A DNA stretch of 8,856 nt, taken from the NCBI GenBank assembly GCA_964486145.1, contig CAZAMT010000164.1, positions 1 to 8,856 of the forward strand, given 5' to 3'. The stretch's first letter is position 1. Each line of letters opens with the position of its first letter. Positions 1 through 6,947 of the stretch are shown piece by piece. Under the pieces are notes generated by a model. The model saw only the letters and a program-made list of their open reading frames with translations. It searched no databases and had not been told where the DNA came from. Position numbers and translations under genes: made by a program. Origin of the DNA: CAZAMT01 sp964486145. GTDB taxonomy: Bacteria; Bacteroidota; Bacteroidia; Bacteroidales; JAAAOM01.

Positions 1-349
1 ATTCAGCAGAATACTTTCGTTCTGCCGACGAAAAAACCGGGTCGTTGCCCAAAATTCCATGCTGGTACGGGTACAAACCGGTAGCAATGGAAGCCAGTGC
101 CGGACTGCAAAGTGGCGCAGTGGTGTAACCGTGAGTAAACGTCAAGCCCTGGGCTGCAAGTTTGTCAATCCGGGGCGTTTGAATGTGTGCGTGCCCGGTA
201 AAACTGTAATCGGTCCAGCTTTGATCATCGGAGATCAGCAGCACGATGTTGGGCCTTTCAACCTTTTCTGAATTTTTGCTCCGATTAAAAGAGCAGTTGG
301 AAAACAAAAAAAGGAAAACTAAAACAGTGATTTGCAAATAGTTTTTCAT
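1..349 (-). CDS. Sulfatase (formylglycine type), N-terminal part, cut by window edge
   Basis: Reading leftward from the ATG at 349-347, the frame stays open for 116 codons to the window edge, so the C-terminal part is missing. Residues 1-18 form a hydrophobic lipoprotein signal ending in FSN before Cys19. RPNIVLLISDDQSW (residues 32-45) is the classic first strand of alkaline-phosphatase-fold sulfatases, with D41 and D42 as expected metal ligands. The active-site segment is CSPALASIATG (81-91), where C81 would be converted to formylglycine. The family signature is CxPxR, but here the fifth position is Leu85 (codon CTG), which is unusual. After it comes LYPYQHGILGNDP, typical of polysaccharide sulfatases. 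The start lies 33 bases after the stop of the BNR-type gene, so it is probably last, or near last, of those seen in the operon. It likely removes ester sulfate from the polysaccharide or its fragments in the periplasm. The substrate is unknown. The family is clear; activity is less certain because of Leu85. Confidence 0.9.
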   Translation of the reverse strand, partial: MKNYLQITVLVFLFLFSNCSFNRSKNSEKVERPNIVLLISDDQSWTDYSFTGHAHIQTPRIDKLAAQGLTFTHGYTTAPLCSPALASIATGLYPYQHGILGNDPVFSSAERKYSAE

Positions 350-382
350 TGGTTATATTTTTTTAAAAGATAGCTGTTGTAA

Positions 383-1777
383 TTACTTCATGTTTAACTT
401 CTCCGGCTTTTCAAAATCATTCTTCATGTCATACGGCAGCCGCCAGCTATTTCCATCAAAATCGCCAAAGTAAAGTTGCGATTTGCTGAATTCGTGCGAA
501 TGCCCGTCGGCCCAGAAAAAGCAGAACGGCGCTTTTCCGTTAACCACCTTGCGAACATACGAATGGTTCATTTCACTGTTTTTGGTCAACTGTTTTTCTT
601 TGTTCCAGGTTGCTCCTTTGTCAACTGATTTCCAAATCGCCAGTTCGCCGCCAACGCCCCACTTTTGAGGCCCTGCCCCGGTAGGCCCTGCAATTTTCCA
701 ATCATCGACCGAAATAAAAATACTTCCCATATCGTAGTTGTGATCGGATTCGGTTACCACTGAAGTTTTCCAATTTTCTCCGTCCCATTTTGTAACGCAC
801 CATTCGTAGGGCGCGCTTCTTCGTCCCGGTTCGTGTCCGTAACTTCGAATGTAAAGGCAAACCGGATTTCCTTCAGCATCAAAATCCATGTCTTTCAGAT
901 ACAAGTTTTTACTTTGCGATGCATAATCGACAGCCCGTGCAGGCGAAGCTTGTTCCGTCAATGGGATTTCAAGCTTCTTTCCATCAACGGTTGTCCATGT
1001 TTTTCCCAGATTGGCAGTTTGCACGTAATACAAATCGGTCCTGCGATCGACAATCCCGTTGGGGTGGCGGTTAAAAAAAGTGCCTAAAATTCTGCCGCCA
1101 AACATGTTGCTGGTTTGGTAATGACCCGACCGTTCCCCTTCATTAACGGGAATAGCCGCCAGCAGTTTGTCATCAGTCCAGTTCACCCCATCCTGACTGG
1201 TTTCAAAATACAACTGGCGCACACCGGTGTATTTGGTAAAAAAATGAAAATAACCCAAATCAGTATTCCGGGGCTGCGGGTAGGTCATTTCCTCTTCTGT
1301 GATTTGTTCAAACTCATCGATGTTCAGCGGCTTTTTACTTTTGAATTTAAAGCCCGGCCGGGTCCTGCCACGACCGCTGACAAACACCCAGATGTAATCT
1401 TCGTCATCAATCATTATGGAAGGATTGTCGTGGGGATCATCCACGCCCTTTTTATCACAAACAACCGTCGGACTGGAGACCATTTCTGTTGCATGGTTGT
1501 ATTCACCAATCATACAGAGCAGGTAGCGTTCATCCTCCGATTTTGTTCCACCATAAACAAAAAATGTTTTATCGGCCTTTTCTGAATAAATGGCCAACGG
1601 AACGTGCTTGGCCGTGTAGGTTCCGAGTGCGCCGGAATATTTGTCGCCGTTGGCGTATTTTTGTCCGAGTTCAAACCAGATGGGTTTGTAGCCATCAAAT
1701 TTGGTGTTGTTAAGCGATTGTGCCTTAACAGAAAAAGCCAAAACAAAAGTCAGTAAAAATGCTAAAATTTGTTTCAT
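383..1777 (-). CDS. Secreted BNR_4-type beta-propeller protein, putative polysaccharide lyase
   Basis: A product of 464 residues from the ATG at 1777. The frame stays open four codons further to a TTG at 1789, but the ATG gives a textbook signal peptide (MKQILAFLLTFVLAFSVKA, then Q) and is preferred. The mature protein looks like a six- or seven-bladed propeller. Counting from the ATG, there is an exact Asp-box SVDKGATW near 384-391 and looser ones, TSQDGVNW near 193-200 and TANLGKTW near 254-261. A conserved-looking block DDPHDNPSIMIDD (near 113-125) carries a histidine, and YFHFF (176-180) carries Tyr and a second His. BNR_4 propellers include the PL24/PL25 ulvan lyases, which use His, Tyr and Arg; a similar role is inferred here from the motif types and the neighbours. 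A sialidase-like hydrolase is an alternative, but no sialidase arginine triad could be recognised. It follows the heparinase-like gene by 63 bases. It differs strongly from the other propeller protein in this window. Confidence 0.8.
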   Translation of the reverse strand: MKQILAFLLTFVLAFSVKAQSLNNTKFDGYKPIWFELGQKYANGDKYSGALGTYTAKHVPLAIYSEKADKTFFVYGGTKSEDERYLLCMIGEYNHATEMVSSPTVVCDKKGVDDPHDNPSIMIDDEDYIWVFVSGRGRTRPGFKFKSKKPLNIDEFEQITEEEMTYPQPRNTDLGYFHFFTKYTGVRQLYFETSQDGVNWTDDKLLAAIPVNEGERSGHYQTSNMFGGRILGTFFNRHPNGIVDRRTDLYYVQTANLGKTWTTVDGKKLEIPLTEQASPARAVDYASQSKNLYLKDMDFDAEGNPVCLYIRSYGHEPGRRSAPYEWCVTKWDGENWKTSVVTESDHNYDMGSIFISVDDWKIAGPTGAGPQKWGVGGELAIWKSVDKGATWNKEKQLTKNSEMNHSYVRKVVNGKAPFCFFWADGHSHEFSKSQLYFGDFDGNSWRLPYDMKNDFEKPEKLNMK

Positions 1778-1840
1778 ACTATTATTCAATTTTCGTTAGC
1801 GTTAAAGTTACTGTTTTCTTTTCAACCTCCTCCAGCAGAT

Positions 1841-3886
1841 TTATTGGGTAAAATCAAATTTCGTTTTATTACTGTCAGAAAAAGGAATAGTTAGATTCCA
1901 GGTTGCTTTTTCCCTGTTTGTTACTTTTACTTGTATTCCGCTTTCGTTTTCTGAAATTATTTCTGCGCTTGTTTTGGGTGCCTTTTTTTCTGAAGGCAAC
2001 AGCAACCATACAAACGTTTCATCCCCATCGATTCTTGTTGAATGAATAACCGCCTTATTGGGCTCAAACTTGTTGTACTCTTCGCTGTACCACCCCTGAA
2101 TTTCAGGTTCTTCCCGCCCTTCAATTACTTTAACTTCCCAATTGATTTTTTCAACCGGCATTACCTTTAAATTGCCTTTTTTGTTAATCGTTGAGATTAT
2201 TCCTGAATCATCAGTTTCAATTTTACAATCCGGGTGCCAGTGCCAAAGCGTTTCGATATTCCGTGGCTGTCGTGTTTCAATTTTATCCACAACAACCCAA
2301 AATTCTCCGCGAACATACATCAGCGAACGGGTATGTTTGATATTTTTCAAATCGTAATACTGATCAAATGAATTCCAGGCATAATCGTATTCAGATGTAA
2401 TTTTGAAATGATTTTCGGTGAGCGGTTTTTCCGCTACCCTCACCCCCGGCATCTGTCCTTTTCCATCTATCATTATTGTATTGTGGCCCTGGGTTCCTTT
2501 GGCATAGCCACGGAATTTCCGGGCAACTTCGCCCGTGTAGGCAAAACGTCCGGCATCCACAAGCAAATCCTTTCCGTAAGCTGCGATGGAAAGATGCAAT
2601 CTGTCGTTGTGCTGGTGCCCGCTTCCCCACGGGCCCACATCAAAAAACGACCACTGGGCATTTTCATCAAAACCACTTCGCGAAACCAGATGCCCTGCCC
2701 AGGGATAAAAATACGAAGGTCCGTCAGCCGGTTCAACTCCTTTTTCTCCATTTGTTGCTATGTACTCCCATTCCGGGTAATTATACTTCTCTGCGCCTTC
2801 CAAAATCAGTTCCACATCGCTTCCCCTGTCGCCGTCGTTGTTTAAAATGCGGTATCCATCTGGGCGTACAACATGAGCAATGTAACTGTACATTTTTTCA
2901 ATGGTTTCATCAAAAAAACCGGGAAGCTGATAGTTTGCCGTGTCGCAAATATCTTTAAACAGCACAAAATTTCGCATAGCTACGTTATGATAATGCGAAG
3001 TGAGTTCGGTTTGCACGCCATCGGGATAAACCTGGCCTTTCATGCTTTCGCTGATGGTTTCAACGGCATAATTCAGCCATTCCTGCGATTTCTTAAGTTC
3101 GGGCCAGTTGGCGGCAACCGTGGCCAGTGCCGATATTTCCATGGTCAGCCAGTTGTTCCCGCCATGAAAATTACGGTTGTAGTGGGCATGATCGGGCAAG
3201 CTGCTCAACATGAGGAGCCGTGTTGCAGGAGACAGGTATTCACTGTTTAACATGCCATAAAATATCCGACTCCACACTTTTGCCCGGGCTGCCACTTCCA
3301 GTCCGCGCCATATTGATTCGCCGCTTTTTTGAGCCGGATAGGGCATACTTTTAATAATAAAATCGCGCAGAAATTCGTCGATATAAATGGCGTATTTCGG
3401 ATTTCCTGTTTCAATATATACATTGAAAACATGCCTTAGCTGGCTGTGCCGGTTGGAAAGCCAGGCCCATTCGCGGTCGTTGTTAGGACCTTTGTAGTAC
3501 CAGTCGCGGTGTCCATCATCGCCCCACGGAACCTTTCCGCTCACATTTTGAACCACAAAAACATTTTTCAGAATGGTATCGGCCCGGGCTTCTGTTTTAT
3601 TCGTTTTTTCAGGCAACTCTTTTCTTAAATATTCAGCAGTATTGCCCTTACGGTAATAATATAGAAGATATTCACACGCCTCGGTTAATTTACCCGAGTC
3701 GTAAGCTTTTTTTACTTTATCCAGTCCCGGATATTCCAAATCAAACTGGTTAAGCATGGATTTCATTTTTTCAGGATAAGCATCACATACATCTTCCACC
3801 GTTTTTAATTCACGCCAGTTTTGGGCAAAAACTGATCCTGAAAAAACCAGAATAATAACTAATGAGAAAATAATTTTCGTATTCAT
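1841..3886 (-). CDS. Heparinase II/III-family polysaccharide lyase (PL12-like), secreted
   Basis: A 681-residue protein with a type I signal peptide (MNTKIIFSLVIILVFSGSVFA, then Q). Residues about 25-380 are rich in helix and match the (alpha/alpha) toroid of heparinase III-like lyases. Residues about 385-681 match the C-terminal beta-sandwich domain (Heparinase II/III C-terminal type). Candidate catalytic residues are N245 in GGNNWLTMEISAL, Y299 in TSHYHNVAM, and H424 in GPWGSGHQHNDRLHLS, by analogy with the Asn/Tyr/His set of heparinase III (PL12). The second domain also has HNTIMIDG (468-475) and WHWHPDC (548-554). The family cleaves uronic-acid-containing polysaccharides by beta-elimination, leaving an unsaturated uronyl end. 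The length fits the PL12/15/17/21 superfamily. The start ATG is fixed by the signal peptide and lies 38 bases after the end of the GH88 remnant. The exact PL family and substrate cannot be assigned: heparan-like, ulvan-like or alginate-like polymers all remain possible. Confidence 0.85.
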   Translation of the reverse strand: MNTKIIFSLVIILVFSGSVFAQNWRELKTVEDVCDAYPEKMKSMLNQFDLEYPGLDKVKKAYDSGKLTEACEYLLYYYRKGNTAEYLRKELPEKTNKTEARADTILKNVFVVQNVSGKVPWGDDGHRDWYYKGPNNDREWAWLSNRHSQLRHVFNVYIETGNPKYAIYIDEFLRDFIIKSMPYPAQKSGESIWRGLEVAARAKVWSRIFYGMLNSEYLSPATRLLMLSSLPDHAHYNRNFHGGNNWLTMEISALATVAANWPELKKSQEWLNYAVETISESMKGQVYPDGVQTELTSHYHNVAMRNFVLFKDICDTANYQLPGFFDETIEKMYSYIAHVVRPDGYRILNNDGDRGSDVELILEGAEKYNYPEWEYIATNGEKGVEPADGPSYFYPWAGHLVSRSGFDENAQWSFFDVGPWGSGHQHNDRLHLSIAAYGKDLLVDAGRFAYTGEVARKFRGYAKGTQGHNTIMIDGKGQMPGVRVAEKPLTENHFKITSEYDYAWNSFDQYYDLKNIKHTRSLMYVRGEFWVVVDKIETRQPRNIETLWHWHPDCKIETDDSGIISTINKKGNLKVMPVEKINWEVKVIEGREEPEIQGWYSEEYNKFEPNKAVIHSTRIDGDETFVWLLLPSEKKAPKTSAEIISENESGIQVKVTNREKATWNLTIPFSDSNKTKFDFTQ

Positions 3887-3924
3887 AATAATTCGTTTTT
3901 CAAAGTTGAACCCTGGGAAGATAA

Positions 3925-4162
3925 TTACTGTTCCAAATCACGTTTTCTTTTCAACGCTTCCAGAAAACAATAATCAGCGCGGATTAAGAATTTTTCCGGA
4001 ATCTTCCATTTGCCGGGTCATCATTCCATACTGCTGGTCCGCAAAATCAACATTTTCTTTCACAAAGCCGGTTTTCTCGTTTGGTTTTTTATTTTGGCAC
4101 GAGAAGGTTGAAAAGAAAATAAAAACCATAAGCGCAAACGAAAAAATAACTGTTCTTCTCAT
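3925..4162 (-). pseudogene. GH88 (unsaturated uronyl hydrolase) remnant: both ends kept, core deleted
   Basis: From the ATG at 4162 a 62-codon frame encodes a lipoprotein signal (Cys22 after FFSTFS) followed by FVKENVDFADQQYGMMTRQM (residues 33-52) and a stretch ending in ILNPR. This resembles the N-terminal region of GH88 unsaturated glucuronyl hydrolases, where an NxxFAxxQY helix and a PR-T motif precede the active site. A TGA follows at 3976-3974. In the next frame, beginning right at that stop (3978), the DNA reads ADYCFLEALKRKRDLEQ and then TAA (3927-3925), which resembles the C-terminal helix of GH88 proteins (typically GDYYFLEALLR). About 320-340 codons of the (alpha/alpha)6 core, with the catalytic aspartates, are therefore missing between the two pieces. 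The simplest reading is one internal deletion with an out-of-frame junction near 3976-3980. The family match is from memory of typical sequences. A free-standing 62-residue lipoprotein is the alternative, though it would not explain the C-terminal piece. Confidence 0.68.
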
Positions 4163-4200
4163 TGTATCTTCTTTTTAGTTGATGTAATAAAAATTAGTTC

Positions 4201-5634
4201 TTAATCGGCGGTTTTTAGTTTATACAAAACCAACCGGCTGGGCTCGGGCCAGGGTTTTGGCCTGGGATCATCCCTGTTTCGATTGAGTGTTTCCCATTTT
4301 AACATATAGCGTATATCTTCTTCCGGCGCTTTACCCAAATCTCCTCTTGTACGAACCAAGAGACCGGGAAAATCGCCTTCCACCTGCAAACGGGCATTAA
4401 ATGGTTCGGGTTTTAGAACTTTGCCTGCATTTTCAAATTTATCGTTTAACAAGATGGTTCCATTTCCGTATTTGATATGCCAGTACCCCAATTCGTAGTA
4501 CCCATCGTCGCGCTTTTTGAAATCTTTCAACCGAATCTCGCTGTTGATGCTTCCGTTTCCTGAAAAATACCAGCGGTAATCCCAGTCGGTGATTTGTTTG
4601 TAAATCCATTTTTTTCCTTGTAATTGTGCAGTAAAAAATTGTGTTTTACCGTTCGGACCGAATTTGTGGTAAACAAAAACCGGATTATTTCCTTCATCCA
4701 AAACCATTTTAGCTGCAAGATTTATAATTCCACCTTCAGGAGGAATCGGATCAACAATCAATGATCGTTGGTCGATTGTAGCAGGCAATTGAATTTTATT
4801 TGCAAACGCATCATACCATTTTTGCAAATCGGGGCTTTTCATGTACGAAAGATCGTGGTTGGTTGAGCAGTCGGGAGTATCGCGCCAAACCCAATACATG
4901 TGGTACCAGCCGTCTTTCATTACGGTTGGTTGGGTTTGATACGCATTCATTAACCCCTGCCCGTCGGTAAGCGGTGAATCGAGCAGGCGGGACCATTTTT
5001 TGGTTTCACAATTGTAAATATTGTAAATCTCATTGCCGTTTCCGCTGCCGCCATCGCGGTAATGAAAAAGTATCTCGTCCTCTTTGGTGAGCATAAAATG
5101 CGGATAGGTACACCTTTTTTCATTTTCTCCAACCATCTCAAAGTGTTGCACTAATGTTGAAATATCATGTGGTTTTGTGCTCCTGAAATAGGTTAATGGA
5201 TGAACATGCATATTCCCTGAAAGATGGATGAAGCCCTCTTTATCGATTCCAAGGGTAACTGAATTGTGGCTATCCCACCCGAGCACTGTGCTTGTTCCAC
5301 CGGCTTCCTCTCGGGTGGTGGCTGGCATGATATGCAAATCAAAATTATTGTCACTTAAATTCCGCTGCCCCACCACCATGTTTCTATTGGCATTGTAGTA
5401 GGCAATGTATTGCCTTTTGCCGTGTGTAAGCAAACAAAAACCAACGGGATGACCTGCCCAGACACTGTCGATTTTAATTTTTTGCACAATGGTTTCTTTT
5501 TGGTCGGTTTCGTCGATAACAACAGGATATTCTGAAACATATTGTGCCACACAAGATAGGCTCATCGCTAAAACTCCTGCAAGAAAAATAAATGCAGGAA
5601 TTATTCTGTTGTATTTTAAAATAATTTTATTCAT
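4201..5634 (-). CDS. Secreted BNR_4 beta-propeller protein, putative PL24/PL25-like lyase
   Basis: A 477-residue protein with an N-terminal signal: a basic start, a hydrophobic stretch (residues 11-26), then SLSCVAQY. Cleavage after A30 (type I) or lipidation at C28 are both possible; the residue at -3 of C28 is Ser, so the lipobox is weak. The body has the typical BNR_4 landmarks: GWDSHNSVTLGIDKEGFIHL (119-138), GNMHVHPLTYFRS (140-152), TYPHF (176-180) and LFHYRDGGSGNGNEIYNIY (189-207). H123, H143, Y192 or Y204, and R193 are candidates for the His/His/Tyr/Arg apparatus known from the ulvan lyases of PL24 and PL25; the 20-residue spacing of the two histidines fits that pattern. The expected reaction is beta-elimination at a uronic acid. 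The gene lies 21 bases after the PL38-like gene and 38 bases before the GH88 remnant, which suits a lyase role. The BNR_4 family call is firm; lyase activity and substrate are inferred. Confidence 0.82.
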   Translation of the reverse strand: MNKIILKYNRIIPAFIFLAGVLAMSLSCVAQYVSEYPVVIDETDQKETIVQKIKIDSVWAGHPVGFCLLTHGKRQYIAYYNANRNMVVGQRNLSDNNFDLHIMPATTREEAGGTSTVLGWDSHNSVTLGIDKEGFIHLSGNMHVHPLTYFRSTKPHDISTLVQHFEMVGENEKRCTYPHFMLTKEDEILFHYRDGGSGNGNEIYNIYNCETKKWSRLLDSPLTDGQGLMNAYQTQPTVMKDGWYHMYWVWRDTPDCSTNHDLSYMKSPDLQKWYDAFANKIQLPATIDQRSLIVDPIPPEGGIINLAAKMVLDEGNNPVFVYHKFGPNGKTQFFTAQLQGKKWIYKQITDWDYRWYFSGNGSINSEIRLKDFKKRDDGYYELGYWHIKYGNGTILLNDKFENAGKVLKPEPFNARLQVEGDFPGLLVRTRGDLGKAPEEDIRYMLKWETLNRNRDDPRPKPWPEPSRLVLYKLKTAD

Positions 5635-5655
5635 AATTTTAAATTCTTCTGTTTT

Positions 5656-6888
5656 TCACTCTTTCACATAATCGGAAATTACCAATAACTTCCAACTGGT
5701 TTTCATCCGTTCGTAAAACGTTTGCTCCCAAAGTTGCTGATATTCTTTGTTTTCGTATATTCTTGCCGCACGCCGGACCAAAAGACCAAGGCGGTCTTCA
5801 GTTTTCTTCCAGTCTGAAATTTGCTCATAAGGCCATTCTTCCTCCCTCCCAATGTATTCAATTAAATAATCGAGCGCTTTTTGCAGCGAACCTCCTTCAA
5901 CATTTACATAATCAAAAATATCGACTTCGAGTTTCAAGCCTTTTTCGCCCACATTGAAAAAGTTCCGGAGATTTCCAACAGAGTATCCAAAGGCTTTGGT
6001 GCGAATCAATTCATGCGGCTGGCTGCCATCTTCGGCAATCATCGGGTCAATTCGCCGTCTCGGTAGTTCGCGCACTTTGCGGGCAGCAAATTCATCATCC
6101 CCGATGAAAAAAGCTATTCCCGAAGACTGCACATCATAGGCTACGGAATGGTTATTTTTGTAATCATCTTCTTTGTGTCCGTGCCCGCTTTCCACCAGCC
6201 AGCGGAAATATTTTTTAAACCAGGTACGAATTCCGGCTTTTTCTTCATCTGACAACGCATCTGAAGTCTCCAATACAGCAATGGCATCCACCAGTTCGTG
6301 GAAAGAAGTGGCATCGATTACGCCGATGAAACGCCCCGGAGTTCGGCCCGGGATAGCCTGCGCATACTCAAGGTGAGGGTTCATGAGTGTTTTAGGATTA
6401 AGAAACCAAACCCGTAGTAATTCTGCTGCTTTTCGCGCATACGCTTCATTCCCTGAAAAATACCAGGCCAGCGTTAACGATCGTACTCCGTTGATCATTT
6501 TACTTTTTTGAGGACTGTCGAGTTCATTTCGTTCCGGATTCACTTCTCCATCGCGCCGGATGTAGGGCAATCCGTCGGGCTTTTCCGGATCGGGCCACCA
6601 GTAAGGCCCCATACTCATATAATCGTGTTTATTGTTACTGGGAGGAAGCATTTTCTTAAAAGTAACTGAGTACACGCCACCTTCAAAAGCTTCATCCGCC
6701 TCTTCAATTAATTGATCGAATGCCGGTAAAAACATTTCCCCGCCTTCATTCAAATCTCTTTTTACATTTTCCATCCAGGCATAATCCCAGCCGCCTAATC
6801 TTGGATCTTTTGAAATTGTGTCTTTTTGCTCACACGATAAAATGAAAAAAAATAGAAGAATTACAATTGAATAAGATTGATATTTCAT
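5656..6888 (-). CDS. Alginate-lyase-fold polysaccharide lyase (PL38/PL5-like), lipoprotein
   Basis: A 410-residue protein with a lipoprotein signal (ILSC, Cys19). The residues after the Cys (EQKD) are mildly acidic, only a weak match to a surface-export signature. The rest is a helical (alpha/alpha) toroid of the alginate_lyase Pfam type. Landmarks are YMSMGPYWWPDPEKPDGLPY (90-109), GVRSLTLAWYFSGNEAYARK (134-153), RTPGRFIGVIDAT (182-194), YKNNHSVAYDVQ (243-254) and ELIRTKAFGYSVGNL (293-307). By analogy with PL5 alginate lyases, N246 and H247 would neutralise and help abstract the proton, R296 would bind the carboxylate and Y302 would act as acid/base. The MGPYWWPDP pattern recalls PL38, which includes beta-1,4-glucuronan lyases, more than classic PL5. 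It probably cleaves a linear uronate polymer or glucuronic-acid-containing oligosaccharides. It sits between a heparinase-like and a propeller gene in the same operon. The fold is well supported; the substrate is uncertain. Confidence 0.85.
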   Translation of the reverse strand: MKYQSYSIVILLFFFILSCEQKDTISKDPRLGGWDYAWMENVKRDLNEGGEMFLPAFDQLIEEADEAFEGGVYSVTFKKMLPPSNNKHDYMSMGPYWWPDPEKPDGLPYIRRDGEVNPERNELDSPQKSKMINGVRSLTLAWYFSGNEAYARKAAELLRVWFLNPKTLMNPHLEYAQAIPGRTPGRFIGVIDATSFHELVDAIAVLETSDALSDEEKAGIRTWFKKYFRWLVESGHGHKEDDYKNNHSVAYDVQSSGIAFFIGDDEFAARKVRELPRRRIDPMIAEDGSQPHELIRTKAFGYSVGNLRNFFNVGEKGLKLEVDIFDYVNVEGGSLQKALDYLIEYIGREEEWPYEQISDWKKTEDRLGLLVRRAARIYENKEYQQLWEQTFYERMKTSWKLLVISDYVKE

Positions 6889-6947
6889 AATTTTTAAACT
6901 TTATTTTTTCAACACTAAATTTCCATCGTGATTGTTAGAAAATAGTA

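Noticed and set aside
59..271. Plus-strand 70-codon frame near the left edge
   Set aside because: It is antisense to the sulfatase N-terminus, whose motifs are unmistakable on the minus strand.
1115..1585. Plus-strand frame of 156 codons, opposite the propeller gene
   Set aside because: It lies wholly antisense to a well-supported gene, shows no signal or domain pattern and has a low-complexity composition typical of shadow frames.
383..1777. Sialidase (neuraminidase) annotation based on Asp-boxes
   Set aside because: Asp-boxes occur in many propellers; no RIP motif or arginine triad was found, and the neighbours are lyases.
1826..1833. GGAGGAGG on the minus strand, resembling a Shine-Dalgarno site
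   Set aside because: It lies nearly 50 bases upstream of the next ATG, too far to act in initiation, and fits better as two Glu codons of the coding-like tail.
2408..3250. Overlapping plus-strand frames of 125-160 codons opposite the 681-residue lyase
   Set aside because: They are antisense to a clear lyase gene, overlap one another in different frames, and their translations show no recognisable motif.
3925..4162. Programmed frameshift joining the two pieces of the small lipoprotein gene
   Set aside because: A frameshift would only give a product of about 80 residues without the GH88 core or catalytic aspartates, so a deletion remnant is the better explanation.
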